DNA of 64,000 bases from Cladopsammia gracilis (GCA_022457155.1 JAJGOT010000016.1:1368501-1432500), one strand, 5' to 3'; positions 24,631-38,115 are shown, numbered from the stretch's first letter. Program-made: numbers and translations. The notes: generated from the sequence alone by a model not told the origin.

Positions 24631-26699
24631 CCTTGACAGAGTTTTACTAACCGCAGAAGAAAACAATGAAAAGTTTGAGATTCGTCTAGCATTGTAGCTT
24701 GTTTCCCTGTTTGCACGCATTTCGCAAACTTATTTGGGCGCTGGCATAGTCATATAATGCATGATAAAGTAGACCCCCTCGGAATTGACTACCACGCTTT
24801 AAAACATTCCACCTCGATTTTCACCAGTACTTCCCCATTGTTCCTAGCGCTCCCAGAAAGCATCTTACTGACGTATTTCCTTCTTGGCCTACATTTGCAT
24901 AGTTGATTCCCGTTTTACTTTCTATTTCTTACATCAAAATAATTCGTCTTTCGTAGTTTGACAGGTTTTCCATTCACAACGATTGACCTCTAAAACTCAT
25001 TTTATTTTCATGACACTTTTGTATCAGTTGATGTACTTAGTTTTGCATCTTGGATAAAGCTTGTATTTACGTATGCGGTATAAAAATAGCATGCCATTTT
25101 TTCACTCATGGCACTGACACGGTCATCAATTCAGTGATTGTTTGTAAACTTTACCAATGTTTCACACCAACATAAAAACTAACGATTCCAAACACAGAGA
25201 GGGCTAAGAATACCTTTTTTAATGCACAATGCCATCTTGTAAATAGTTTTAAAGCCTAGGACTTTTGAACAATTTTGTGAATTTTAACTAGTGATAAGTT
25301 TTCAATTGTAAATATTTTTGTTATTATTATTATTATAGTTTATTATTGTTTTATTATTGTAAATATTATAGGACATAATTCAACCTATTGGCTGCGACGT
25401 TTTATATAAATAAACTATCTATCTATCTAATCTTAAGCAAAGAAAGTCCTGAAGTTGAATTCTGGTATGGTCGGTATTAAAAACCAGTGTTACAAGTTCA
25501 CACTTACACTGTTTAAAACCTCTAACGCATTGTTTACCTACGAACGGTTGAGTAAACCTGCAAAAGGTACCACAAATAGAGCGTACTTGCGAGAAAAATC
25601 GTGTGCTCCTGATCAAAGAGATTTGATTTATGAGCCATCCTGTTTTTTTTTTTCCCTAGGAGCGTATTCAAAGTAAATCCGTGTTTCTTTGCCCTATTCC
25701 TAAACCAAAACATAACATAACTAGCATAACATAACACAACACAACACAACACCACACCACACAACAGGACAAGACAGGACAGAACAAGATAAAACAAAAC
25801 GAATCGAAATGAAACAAGACAAAACAAAGCGAAACGAAACGAAACCGTCGTGAAGATCGTCTGGAGATTAGGGCATATTACCAAGTACAATATATTTAGA
25901 TAAAACAAGAATTTAATCAAGGAAGTGCGTGGTATGTTCTCAGTCACATCAAATGAGCTTTCTTTCTCTGATCAATAGAATATGCTACTGGTACAAATAA
26001 ATATAATTTTTTGTTGAAGTAACTCATTTAGCTGAGAGAATACATAAATTCTACTATATTGCCTTGTGAACAAAGTTACTTTTTTTGATAAGATCTATAC
26101 CTAATATTTACTTCCAATGTAATATCGTGACACCATAATGAAACATCTGCGTCATCAGCTCGTGTAATTCTTTACAAAAACATGGACAAGAGCCAGATGT
26201 CAGCTTATCACAGATCTTTTTAATCCTTACTTTACTTTTTCCATACTTCCTAAGTAAATCACTACATGAACGTTTAAAAACATTTTCTTTTTCTGGTTTA
26301 CATATTACAATTTTGTCGAGTGGGAGTTACACTTGAATTTGAATGAAATTGTAAGAGTTTTAAAGTAAAAAAGGAAAATTATTCAGTTTGAAACACAAAA
26401 CAAAACGTGTTGACACACACGCAAGAGCATCCCAGTTTGGTGGCGGACTGTTTAATTTTTAAACTTTGATAAATCTGTAATATTTCTTGTTTTGTTAATG
26501 TTCTAATTTTACAAATCTCCCTTCCCTTCCCTCTCCCTCTATGTTTTCCTCACTTAAACACTCTTCACAATTACCAAAGAGTTCCGCACAAATCATTATA
26601 CATAACATTCACCTACAAACCTATGATGGCATTTTTTGATTAAAACGTAATAATTCCATAAACCTGATCTCAAGTAGCGAGAATGTGGTACGTGGCATG
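24631..26699. other. Non-coding stretch with simple repeats
   Basis: TTA/ATT-rich simple sequence lies at about 25318-25375, and imperfect ACAAC/AAAC repeats at about 25720-25850. No gene is recognised. Confidence 0.55.
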
Positions 26700-26723
26700 T
26701 GGCATTTAGCCGAGTGTATTCTC

Positions 26724-26746
26724 TCCCCCCCCCCCCCCCCCCCCCC
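26724..26746. repeat. Poly-C tract
   Basis: Cytosine run of about 22 bp, likely variable and prone to assembly error. Confidence 0.95.
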
Positions 26747-26914
26747 ACCCTCCCTTAAAGAGGAACAGTAACGAACCTAAGTTCCAAAGGGAGTTTCAAC
26801 GAAGCGCATTTGTTCCAGAACGAAACACCAATAATCGTTTCTTGGCTTTGGTAAAATTTTAGTTTAAAGTACCCGGGAAATCCAACAGTCGCCATTTTCA
26901 CGTAATAATTGCAC

Positions 26915-27295
26915 TGGACTCGAAGCTTTCGATTTGAATGTCGCCATTTTCTTAGGCAAAATTGTTCCCATGGGTAGTGAGTAGCAACAGATTATCCTTC
27001 CATCCAGGGGGGGTGTAGTCAGGGGTAATATCCCTAACTGACGTTACTTCGTAACCATCGATTTGATTGTCGGCATTTGCAGGGTCAAAATATTCTGTTC
27101 CCTGAGGTAATGAGTTGCTACAGACAGGGGTTGGGGGGGGGGGGGGGGAGGGGTTTATACTTCGTAGTCTTCGATTTGAATGTTGCCATTTCCCTAGTCA
27201 AACTATTTTAATCCTAGGGGTAGTGGGTAGCAATAGGGCATCATTCCATACAGGAGATGCAGTAATACTCCTAATTGACGTCACTTCGTGCTAAT
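26915..27295. repeat. Tandem repeat, about 125-bp unit, three copies
   Basis: 'tcgatttgaatgttgccatt' or variants recur near 26927, 27060 and 27173, each followed by 'gtagtgagtagcaacag'-like sequence and 'ctaactgacgttacttcgt'. The middle copy contains a poly-G tract at about 27127-27150. Confidence 0.8.
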
Positions 27296-30200
27296 GAAAC
27301 CGCGCGAGCAACTTTCTTTATACCGGTTCAGAGGCTCATTGAGGCTCAGCTTGACTCAATGCCATACTTGGCCCGATTAAAACATATTTACTCGAAAATT
27401 ATAATTTATAATCCTTCCGCTCGAACTCAAAATTATTTCTACACTTGATTAATTAAAAGACCTCGCCCTCGATTTTTAATATCAGACAACAAGAGGTTGT
27501 TTTTCAAGGCAATTATCAAGACCGATTCATGGGTGGTCACATGTTACCATAACATATTATCAAAACAGTTAGCTGGGCGATACAATTTCCACTCGACGGA
27601 CACGTAAAGGCACATTCAGTGACCTTAAAGCGTAGGCAACCAAAATAGGTAATATGTTGCAATACCGTGGCCGGTCTCGTAACATTCAAAGACAATTCCG
27701 AAAAGCAATAAAGATTACTGATAGCATGCAGCAATACATCATTCTGTGGTCTATGTAGTAACATTCCTTTCAAAAGACGTCTGGCTAAATTGTTATCTTC
27801 GATGGTGTTTAGTTTAATTCTTCCTACACGCAAAAGCCAAAACTTGTATTATCGACATTATCAATGTAATGTTTAAATAAATCTTTAGTTTGTGGCCTGA
27901 GATTTTTAATAGAGACCACTCAAATATGAGCTATTGGGTAGTAAATTTCAATCGTTCTGTTTGTTTTGTTTATTTGTTTGCTTTTCCAATGTTTTGTGAA
28001 ATAAATTTTCAGAAAGTTTTTCAATTTTATACTTTGGATATTTGAAGGTTATGAGATAATCGACCCCAAATTGAAAGCGCAGCAGAAACAGGAATGTATG
28101 TTATGTGGTCTTAAAGTCTGAGCTCACGGCTGAAATCATTCGATTTGGCCAATCAAATAAAATCTATTGAGCAGTATTGTATACTGGTGTAGTTTTGTTT
28201 TAATTTTAGGAAGGTTACCGTACGTTATTAAAAGCGCAGCAGAAACGTAACACCGACAACGAAAATCAGGCAGTTGTTTTGGAAGAGTTACAAGTCGATA
28301 CAAGTATGTTCTAATTACAAACAATCTCGATGGAAGAGGAAACCACGACTCACCTCGCTCTGTGCTGTGTGAAGCACCTTTTCTTGCAGCGCGAGACACT
28401 TGCAGTTGTCAAGAAACACGGTCGGAATCTAATTAGCAAACTCTTAGCTAAACACAAATACAGTTTCTTGCCAATAATAAACGTCTAAAACAATCCACAC
28501 TTCACTTGCAATTCAAGGAGAACGGCCTCGGAGGCAAAACCAAGTAAGTTCATACATTTAAGCGCCAATATTTATACGTGGAGCCGGTAAAATGATTTCA
28601 AATTATAATACGTTGTTGCGCCGGCACAGTTGTCGTTGAGATAGATCGTTTGCAGGCGGTCACGCCAGCTCAGCTCACCCAAAGGTCACCGGGAATCATG
28701 CTTAAGTCACGAATTGTTTTCTTTAACTTAAGTTTGGCACAATATTTTTTTAATTAGAGTGATTAAGATTAAATCATTTTAAGTTAAAGAAAAGGGAGAA
28801 AGGTAAACAAACCTTTGCTACTGAGACGGAAATTTAGTTATGCTATTTTAAAACCAAGAAATGCGACGGACATTTTAATGTGTAGTATAAATAAGGTTTT
28901 TACTCTTCGAATGAACTTTAATATTTATTTTAAAACGATTATTAACATTTTCATACAAAACAAACACCAAAGCGCAAAAAATATCTACCTTGTATAAGTT
29001 CTTGTTCTCTAACACACCTTGGCTTGGTAGCGGATGTCACAAATGCGATCCCCAGGTTTTGATGCTGAATTGTTGCAAAACTAGGTGTTTTTAATGTTTT
29101 AGAAAAGAGGCAAAACGCGCAGCTAAATGAAGCGAGCGATAAAAAAGGTCCCTTTCGTTTGTTCGCGTTCAAGCTTTCTCTCTTTCATTCGCCTTGTTTT
29201 TTTCTTTTTTCCTAAAACATTCACGAGCCTGGGAAAGGCTAGGCTTTTCGCATAATTTATGTTAATCTCTCTTATATACGACCTCTCTCGAGATCAAGGT
29301 CGGTTTTATTAATACAGGACATAGGTATTTTAAAAGAAACATGCTGCATGGAGTACTTGAGTGATATTCTAGTCTTGGCTTGCACATATCGTCAAAAAAA
29401 TTCAAAAATCTAAACATTGCATCCTACAAAACTGTTTCTAACAAGGAATGCAGATACCAGTGTTACTTACAAGGTAGAGACTTGATTCCATAACTCAAAA
29501 GGAGGTCGCGGTGCCCAGCGGTTTTAGTGAAAACAAGGTTTGGGTGGGGGTGCTCAGTCGCGCGGGCTCAAAAACCTCCTTTTGAGCTATGGAATCTAGA
29601 CTTTTCCTACTTACAATCCTTCACAAAAAGTTTCAGGTTTTAACGATGTTGTAAAGGTTTTAAATGTGTCACGCAATACGTCACGCCATTTCAGATAAGC
29701 CGTATGGACCACTCAGGTGAAAGTTATTTCGCATTATACTGAGATGCTTATAACATATAGTGATTCCAAAATTTTTTCGCTGGCGCTTCAAATTTTGACC
29801 CAGATGTGTAGTTCTGAACTCTCTACAATTCCATAAACATTTTGGAATCGAGATTGTTTTTTTAATGCTTCTGAAGTTTTGATATGACATGGTATGACGT
29901 AAGTGCAAATAAGATCAAAACCAAATATTATATAAGATGGTTCATATACGTGTTGCGTATAAAGATGGTCGCCTGAGAATAGCGCCGCAGAGAGATTCAG
30001 TGTCACCTATTTTTAGTATAACTTTGAAAAGCCAAACTTCATATTTGTATCACTGGAAACCTAGAAATAATGGTATAGTTTTATTAAGTACTACTATTCT
30101 AATCAAGTACAACGAAACTAATGAACTGTCCTGCCAGGATGGGAATGGATTGCAACTTAAAAAAATTGGCAATATTTTTCAAGTTCTAATCTTATGTCTT

Positions 30201-30829
30201 GGAAAAAGCGCTAAAAACGATTATGGTTTGGTTCATTCTTGATATTTTCGTCTCAGTTTTCTAAGAGTGTTCCATATGCATGAAAAAGCTACTACTTAGT
30301 CGAATTGAATTGAATATTTCATACAATTTTGACCAAGAATCACTAAAATCCGCGTGACGTTAGTCCTTTCAGAAAACTGTAACTGTAAATTTGCATGCAA
30401 GCAACTGCATCGCAAAAATGCTTTGCGGATGTTTATGCGCTACATCATTCATATTTTAGTCGGTTCGTTGCGTGCGAACAAACAATGCCGTGACCTCTCA
30501 TCTCTAATAAAAGTCCCAGATTCTAGCCCCGCCCCCTGACAGTTTGTTCCGGTAATCTGAGCTCTCTTTTATACAAAGAAAGAAAACAAACCATCGTTGT
30601 TGTTAAGTTACGAATTCCTTACAAGGTATAAACACAGTGGTTTCAGTAGAGTCTCAGCTCTCCGCATGAATGCAAACAGTGAGACGAGTAAGTGTAGTTG
30701 GAATTGTTTATTTATAAAGCAATTTGCTTTAATTTGAGCGGAGAATAGTGTGCCAGTTTAGAATTGTTTTCAAAACATCTCATACTTCCTTCTGTAAAAT
30801 GCTGATAAACTGCATCGCGTCAATGAGCT
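27296..30829. other. Non-coding stretch, no gene recognised
   Basis: A diverged dispersed-repeat copy lies at about 27900-28060. A repeat of the 'gtcacctatttttagtat' family lies at about 30000-30340. An inverted pair, 'cataactcaaaaggagg' and 'cctccttttgagctatgg', flanks about 29490-29595. Open frames are short and unconvincing. Confidence 0.5.
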
Positions 30830-33760
30830 TTCTCGATAGCTTTCATTTAAATTGTCAAAATTTAAAATTTTATCTACAGACTAATTCTTAATCAGAACTG
30901 CCTTGTGTAGCGTAATAAACTTCACCGAATGAAAGTACTGCTTTGAGAAGTTCTTCCATTTAAATGGACATCATACCTCAGGATTTCACCCACCGAATAA
31001 AAAGTTGTAGCCACCTTGTGCAGGATTATAAACAGCACCGCAGAAGATTAAGCCGCGTGCAACCTTTTCTGAATTGTTTTTATTTGAAAAGTCGTACTTA
31101 TCCCGGCACAGACTTAAAAGTTAGGAGTGAAACGTTGGAATAGCAACATGCAAGAAATAACTATTATATTTCCAACTAACATTGTTCATTTAATCTCGTT
31201 AGAAGCAATTCGTGTGCTGTCTGTAAAAGATAACCGATAAGGTGAGATCAGTTGACCTCGTTTCAGTTGCAGGCATACCTTTTAAATTCAGACCTGATCT
31301 AATGTCTTCTTGAAGAGCTAGTGTTGTGTGCCAATAAATAATTCGTTGCCTGCAGTGTGTTTTTCAGATATCTTTATTTTGAAGCAATTGAAGAAATTAT
31401 ATGATGACCTACGTTTATCACAAACTATGATATAAAGTGTCTTTATTTTAAGAAAATATTTTGAATTTTTCAAGGTTACCTTTAGAGCAAATTTATTTAT
31501 CTACTCCCCGTGATGTGGACTTTCCACCTCAGTTTTAGTCCCGACAAGAGAGATTAAAGTAACCCAATTATAAAAATGCACTAAGTCTTCGAATTTGGCT
31601 TACCTTCCTCACTTCTATAAACGGTGCAAAGCCATGGATGAGATTGAAATCCGAAATTTTCGACGACCGATTCATAGAAGACAGTAGATCGGTTTCATCA
31701 GCCTAAGAACTTTGTTTATGATGTTCGGAATTTGCTACTCAGTATTAATTAGCTGCAGCGCATTAACCCCTCCGATCCCCGAATCTCACTTCCGCTCATA
31801 GGCAACAAGGTTCTAATTTTGGAGTTCGTGGATGAAACCATTCAAATGAAACCTCTCGAAGAGTAGTTTTATTTTTTTTTGTTCGTATCTTCATATTTAG
31901 GAAAATGAAATTTGGTATTTCATCATTTTTTCATTTTAGCCACTTTTGCGAGTGAAGTGGTTTATAACCTTTGGTCGCCTTTAAAAATTCACTACGTAAG
32001 TGGACATCGTGACGAATTAGACCCTTGTTAACAACCAATAGGTAAAGTGAATTTCAATAACATGTGCTGCGGTACTTGGCCACATTCATTCAACAATGCA
32101 CGCTAGACGTGAATGAAGAAAATTTAAACATTCATGATTTTAGCAGAAGTGTTTTAATCACAGAAGTGTATTTCGCAATACGGAAATAAACAAAATGAAT
32201 CGAAATGACCCATTTATGCGATGGAATAATGAAACTGTTAAGACTTTTCTCCGTTAGAATACCATTAATCTAGTTTATTTACACAAACTGAAGTCGTAAA
32301 CAATTTTAGTTCGCACGGTAGCTAAAAATAGAAAAAAAGTGAATGAAAATTTAATATGCATAAGGAAGTTTATTGAAAATGGTGTTTCTTAAAATGGCGA
32401 GTTTTGTTATTCTGCCGATAACGTTGTTTTCGAAAACTTCATAAAGTATCTGTGATTGTTGTACTCAGCCAGAAAATATGTCTGTAGTGGCTATACAATT
32501 GCTATTATTGTTGTTCAATTAACTGGTTTTATCTTAGTGATCTACAGCAAGCGAAAAAAGATATAACTCGATCAATGAAAGACATTCAATTTAAAAGAAT
32601 TAGATGCAAGCCAGCTACGCAATAGACATTATGCAAATAAAATTGGAAATCTGATCAAGGTTTTAATAACATTTAATGCAGCTCACTCAAATATTAATCC
32701 CTGCCCCTTAAAGCCAAACCTGTGTGAAGTGCAGTATAGTTCTAACATTCCATTCCGATCTGTGAATGAAATCTTTTGAATGAAAGCTATTGAGCAGTAC
32801 ATTTTTATGATAATTGGTTTAAATAGTGTACTGAAACTCCGTGTACAAGAGATGGTTTTCAAGTAACTTTGGGGTCTTTGGATGAACGATGATGATGTTT
32901 AAGTGTGAACATTCACATGAAAGCTACCGAGTAGTGAGTTTTACATGGCGATGGTGATTTAATTTGCTAAACAGGGTGGTGCATGATCTTTACTTTGCAG
33001 GTTGTAAATTCTTGCAATAAAAGTGTGACTATACGAGTATTCTCGAGTAGTCTTTCGGAAAAGTTGTCAAATTTGATGAAAAGGTTAAGCAAAAGATGAA
33101 TCGGACCATAGAGAACACGAAATACCAAATCAACTCGCTTCTTGGTCAGAACAGTTTTACAAGGACAACAAATCAGAGAAAGTATAAAACGACACTTCTT
33201 TGTAGATCGGCGGTGAATTTTGGACAGTATTGCACTCCACGCTCTGAAAAGATTGACGAAAGCGAATTCGTGCTCATTTCGAGGGGGGCGTGTGCCTGAG
33301 AATGGTGCAAAAACCCCTGACCTCGTTTTTGTCCTTCAAATAGACACATGTTCTTGAATGAAAGGTACAGATTTACCACTGAATATAACTATAACTGCTA
33401 CTAGCTTGCACCAAAGCTTACCTCAAGTTGTGCACTGAATCAAAACCGGTTCTTCTTCCTTCTCTCAGTGGAGCTTTGACCGAAATGACTGTGAAGATAG
33501 GTGAGCATCGGTTTACTTAACCTAATACGTTCTTTGCATTCCCTACCAAAGATTTACATCTATAAATGCACTGAATATGGAAATTTGGATATAATTTTCT
33601 GTTTTAACCAATCAAAGCAAGCCGTCACTTGAAAGACTTGTAGTAACGTGTTCCTATTTAATCTCTCCCTTTCTAGCAAGTTTCCTTAAGGAAATTCTTC
33701 TCTTTTTCACTGAAATTTTTTTTATACCTTTCGTTAATACTTAAGTTTCTGTCTTTGCAG
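30530..33760 (+). other. Possible spliced non-coding transcript (promoter-like and splice-like signals)
   Basis: The sequence shows a CCGCCCC box near 30530, CTTTTATAC near 30570, and a GTAAGTG donor after 30687. It also shows a 32-nt interval at 33469-33500 bounded by a CTTCCTTCTCTCAG acceptor and a GTGAGC donor, and another acceptor, TGTCTTTGCAG, ending at 33760. Joining them gives only very short open frames, so any transcript would be non-coding or a 5' untranslated leader. Signals like these also occur by chance. Confidence 0.15.
30830..33000. repeat. Several scattered copies of the dispersed ~105-bp repeat
   Basis: Diverged monomers at about 30830-31100, 31800-31960 and 32730-33000 carry 'gctttcattt.aatggtc', 'aaagctattgagcagtac' and 'ttctaac' motifs. 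The intervening sequence has no recognised feature. Confidence 0.7.
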
Positions 33761-35580
33761 CACATAGCATACAGTACCATTGATTCACAACAGCAAAGCT
33801 CAGGACAGAAAAGGGTATCAACGAGTTTTAAATTTAGCCTACAAAGAGAACATACTCCTCATGTGCAAATATTTCACGCGAATGAAATTTCTTCTGGCTA
33901 GCTATCAAGTTCATTAATGCAACTTATCTTTTCAATTTATTATCAGTATATATCTTATTAAAGATTAAATGTTTTGCTTTACAACTAAAAATATTCAAGG
34001 AAAAAAGAAAGGCCTTACTCCATGACAGACATGTACTAAGTTATCAGTCGTGCTGTTCGACGTTTTCTGACGGAAAACAAGTTAAGTGGATGAATAGTTC
34101 ATTTCTTCTGTGGAACATCAATTAATTATAAATGTTGCTAATGTCAACAAAAACAAATAATAGCTTTAGCACCCGAAGAATAATATAGTTTTAAGAACAT
34201 TTGTTGATCCAGTTATAAGCCTGTGGCAGTTTGGAGTTACAAATAGAATGAAAACACGAATAAATAACGAGGCATTATGTGTATCAATCCTTTCACTGCA
34301 AGCAAACTCCAAACAGAGTTACATCTTGCAAAATATTCAAAAATAAACAGCACCACACGGAAGCACTCCTCAATAGCTAAACCTAAATCTTAAGACTACC
34401 TTCTACAACATGATAATAGCACAACAGGAAAGAACACTTCTATAGCTTTTAATAAGCCATCCTTTAGAGTTATCATCATATACTTTAAAGTTAGAATTAC
34501 CTTGAATAACCTAAAAATAGCACCGCAGATATTAAAGTACTGCACGATAGCTTCTATCAGTCACTTGGTAACCAAGCCTCTTTGGTTTGCCGCGTGGAAC
34601 AGTGCTTGAAGCGATCTACCATTTTTATAAGATTATTCACCACTCCTCCTCGGGGAGGGGGGTGGGGGGTTGGAGGGAAGTGGGACCCGCCGCGTAGAGT
34701 TCCGAAAGCTTCAATTATCATAATCAGCTAACTTCCTAACTACAAATAAGAGGTACAATATAAAAAATAAAAACTGCTTTTCATGGAGGCCGTGTTCAAA
34801 AATATATTTAAAACTTTACTTAAAAACTATGGCGACTTAGTTTTGTCTTAAATTCGACTTAGTTTTGTCTTAAATTCGCAAAACTTAGTTTTGTCTTAAA
34901 TTCGCTTAAGGAAGACGCTAGTCTTAATTCTGTGGGTAAGTTGTTCCACAACTGAGCTCCATAGAAGGAGAAGGAGAAGGGAAGGAACGCCTAGAAGAAC
35001 CGGGCTATTCACCTTACGCCCACCGATTTCGTTGTAATCGAATTACGTCAACTGTCAATGCGTTCACCAATCAGAAACTGGATGACTTCCAGCGCGGGAA
35101 TTTTCATGTTTACCACCCAGCGCGAATAAGCCAATCAGAATTTTTGCGGCCACCAGCGTCCGCAAAAATGAACAAATGGGGGGTCTTTATTGCATGCGTC
35201 TTTTCCCTCTCTCTCCCCAGTTTCCTTCTCCCCGACGCCTGTTACGCAGGATACGAAAGTAGCGGCCCCCGTTACTTTCGAAATAAACAGGTCTTAAGGG
35301 CCGCCCCTCACGGGTAGCCGCTACTTTCGGGCACCTAAAATACGTGATGTTAAACACCACCGCGGAATAGGCATAATGTCACTTTAATTCTTTCTTCCTC
35401 ATGGATTCTTGTCCTTGGCATTATTGTACAGTAAAATATTAAGCTATTCCATCTGCAGGAGACTTTGGACCTCAGTATGGTATTTTCGATTGGACCCTTA
35501 CTTTCAGGTGGGCCGTTACTTTCGGGGGACCGTCCGCTTTCAGGTGGGGCGTTACTTTCGGGAATTACTAGAAAGGTTTG
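33761..35580. other. Non-coding stretch
   Basis: Dispersed-repeat monomers lie at about 34320-34560, and a 27-bp direct repeat of 'cgacttagttttgtcttaaatt' at about 34837-34905. No gene is recognised. Confidence 0.5.
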
Positions 35581-35584
35581 AAAA

Positions 35585-35644
35585 TTGGACGAACTATCTT
35601 TCGTAGTGCGTCGTTCAAGACGCATTTCGAAAGATAATTCGTCT

Positions 35645-35686
<42 letters not shown>

Positions 35687-35711
35687 CATAACCAGACGAA
35701 CTACAAATGTT

Positions 35712-35742
<31 letters not shown>

Positions 35743-35830
35743 TCTAGTTGTTCGTCCCGTCTTTACACTAGACACAAAACATGACAGACGCATTATTCGT
35801 CTGGACGGATAATGCATCTGCAGTATAAAA
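35585..35830. mobile_element. Short element built of AGACGnATAATGCGTCT motifs
   Basis: 'gtctagacggataatgcgtc', 'cgtccagacggataatgcgt' and 'cgtctggacggataatgc' recur within 250 bp. Outer parts are partly complementary, consistent with a non-autonomous fold-back element. Confidence 0.55.
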
Positions 35831-35962
35831 ACGGCCATTAACGTTACTTTCGGGAAGCCACTTGTTTTGGAACTCTACGGTATTTCAAAGAAATGGAGCG
35901 CCCAATATCTTCCTAATACGGACCACATATGCTGTAATCCCGGACGGAATAAAAAGAGAAAA

Positions 35963-36345
35963 CCCCGGGGGGGGGGGGTTACTCAACAAAGTTTTGTACG
36001 GGGATGCTCCGCCCCGAGGTTCAAACCCAAACTATACCTTTCAATGAAAATGGTACCCCTTTCATATAGCCTTTACGTGCGTCTGTTTGATATAGTTTGA
36101 GCTAGTTTGAAAGGCCCTTTTTATAAGACTTAAATGGCAGTTTTCCCTACCTTTTTTACCGCCTCGACGGCGTATTTTCGGTACCCTATCCTATTCTTCG
36201 TGAAATACCTACCCTTTCATATACTTCAACTCGTTAAATCACGACCCTTTCATATACCTCCAGCCTCAAAAAGGTACCCCTTTCGGGCGGAGCATCCCCG
36301 TATAGCCCATTATAGGGAGTACCCCCCCCCCCCCCCCCCCGGGAG
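35963..36345. mobile_element. Poly-G/poly-C bounded TIR element, copy 1
   Basis: It begins in a G run followed by 'gttactcaacaaagttttgt' and 'acggggatgctccgcc'. It ends 'gggcggagcatccccgta', then a C run. Internal 'gtacccctttcatata' blocks recur. The same structure occurs at 40979-41376. Confidence 0.75.
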
Positions 36346-36697
36346 AAAAAAGACCTCCCCTCTCACCAAATTCAATGATGAATTCGCGCTTAAACCAAAA
36401 CGCGCCATTTTTCCATCAAAAATAGTGGGTGGGGTTGTTGAAATTTCTCATTATGATTTTAAATACAGTTGAAACTAACGCAAGCGACCACCCGGAGATG
36501 GTCGCTAATGAGAGGCCAAACCTCACAATTCAGTGAAATGGATTCGTGAGCGGTCCATTTTGAAGTGCCTATAACCCTTAATCCATATTCTCAGAACCAA
36601 CTTTACGTACATTGAATAGTGAAATATTTCTTGTTTTGAACGTCGCGTTAGTGAGTTTCAGAGAATTTACAAAATGCTTTTAAATTAGATATAATTT

Positions 36698-36965
36698 AGG
36701 GAGCCAGCGTGGTCGAGTGTTTAGGGCGCTGGACTTGAAATCCGAGTTCGAGTCCCGCTCTGACCATCAGTTGAAGTTGTTTTCACGGTAGACCCGTGTT
36801 TAACTCCTCGGCCACGCTTGTAAAATAGCCAACTGGCCTGCCTCCTACCAGCTGGGATTTTTAAAATGTTATGTTTAATTTGCAAGATATGTTTCCATAT
36901 TTGAATGGCGTGCCTGTGAATTAGCTGGATAGCTAAGTGTTCGTTCAATATGAACAACATTTACA
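36698..36965 (+). mobile_element. tRNA-derived SINE
   Basis: The head resembles a tRNA gene: A-box 'gtggtcgagtgtttagg', an anticodon-loop-like 'cttgaaatcc' and B-box 'gttcgagtccc'. The extra arm is missing and no full cloverleaf forms. A tail follows with 'aactcctcggccacgcttg' and 'ccaactggcctgcctcctac', which is the layout of tRNA-derived SINEs. The right end is approximate. Confidence 0.75.
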
Positions 36966-37031
36966 TTTTACGTCGACCGATGACTTTGCAATTATTTCTG
37001 CGTCAATTTACAATGCGCAGTCCACAGCTTA

Positions 37032-37135
37032 GGGTGGTTTTCAATTGAGTGTCGTAAAACCAAAACCAAACTAATTACTCTGACCATTCACAGAACTCGC
37101 AGACAATCTGACGAACCAATCAGAACTCGAAGCAT
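37032..37135. mobile_element. MITE fragment (TTTTCAATTGAGTGTCG family)
   Basis: Matches the left parts of the elements at 43013-43294 and 47048-47393. Its right part has been displaced or lost at the insertion of the TIR element starting at 37142. Confidence 0.7.
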
Positions 37136-37141
37136 AATACT

Positions 37142-37513
37142 AGGGGTGGCGAATGGTAAATCCGAGACTCGCCGAGACGCCGAGACCCTTGTTTCAAAAT
37201 TCGAGACCGAGACCGCAGCTAAGTTATAAAATCCGAGCCCGAGACCCAATGCGGGAAAAAAACCGAGCCCGAGACTCAGTGCCAAAAATATCCGATTCAC
37301 CTATCAAACAACAAACAAGGATGAAGAATGAGAATGCTTGACAAAAGTATCCGAGACTCCGAGACCTTGAGGAAAAAAAAATCCGAGACTCCGAGACAGA
37401 AAAAGCACCAGCCAAACGAGACTTTGAGACTTAAAATAAAAACTGCCGAGATTTCGAGACCGGACCAAAATTTTCCGAGACCCACGATTTTGAAGGTACC
37501 ATTCGCCACCCCT
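37142..37513. mobile_element. TIR element AGGGGTGGCGAATGG with CCGAGAC reiteration
   Basis: Ends 'aggggtggcgaatggtaa' and 'ggtaccattcgccacccct' are inverted repeats, flanked by the direct duplication AATACT (37136-37141 and 37514-37519). The interior is built from degenerate 'ccgagactccgagac' units. The ends resemble hAT-type termini, but the duplication is 6 bp rather than 8. Confidence 0.75.
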
Positions 37514-37799
37514 AATACTCCTATACCCGGTCCGCGTCATCTAATAAGTATTTTGTATAGCTCATTAACGGGAAGTTCAAAACAGGATACCAAAAAATTG
37601 CCCCCTGAAAGGAGACATTTGCTCCGGGCGTGCGCGTTACTAAAATGAACTATTGTCCATGCGCAGTTGAGCTCGAACGGCCTGGGCGCTAGTCCGCGCA
37701 AGTCACCAATAGAAGCCAAAATGGGCTCATTCGAAGCATATTGCACTGAAAAAATGGCAAAATGACGGGATGTTTTTTCGCTCCAACTAAATCATATTT

Positions 37800-38115
37800 C
37801 CAGAAACGTTAACAAAGGCAACTATAAAAATAAAAAGCATATTAAGTTTCATCGCGCCTGTTCATCCCATATGGTTCAAGAGTCTTGCCCTTGGAAATTA
37901 AAAATGCTTCTCTGGCCTTACGAATGGCGTCTCTGTCAGAGTTAATAGAACTCATTCCCCTTGAACTCATTAACTCTGACAGAGACGCCATTCGTAAGGC
38001 CAGAGAAGCATTTTTAATTTCCAAGGGCAAGACTCTTGAACCCTATGGGATGAACAGGCGCGATGAAACTTAATATGCTTTCCATTTTTATAGTAGCCTT
38101 TGTTAACGTTTCTGC
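37800..38115. mobile_element. Inverted repeat carrying a Penelope-like C-terminal fragment
   Basis: Arms of about 147 bp (37800-37946 and 37969-38115) flank a 22-bp centre. Each arm, read outward from the centre, encodes the same peptide: 'INSDRDAIRKAREAFLISKG' followed by 'KTLEPYGMNRRDET' and a stop. This resembles the end of a GIY-YIG endonuclease region as found in Penelope-like elements. A hammerhead-like motif follows about 100 bp to the right. It appears to be two copies of the same element end joined head to head. Confidence 0.65.

Noticed and set aside
25534..25947. 137-codon minus-strand frame rich in Leu, Val and Cys
   Set aside because: It crosses the ACAAC/AAAC simple repeat; the hydrophobic stretch is the translated repeat, not a membrane protein.
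36700..36770. Functional tRNA-Ser gene
   Set aside because: A-box and B-box are present but the long variable arm and a closed acceptor stem are missing, and a SINE tail follows.
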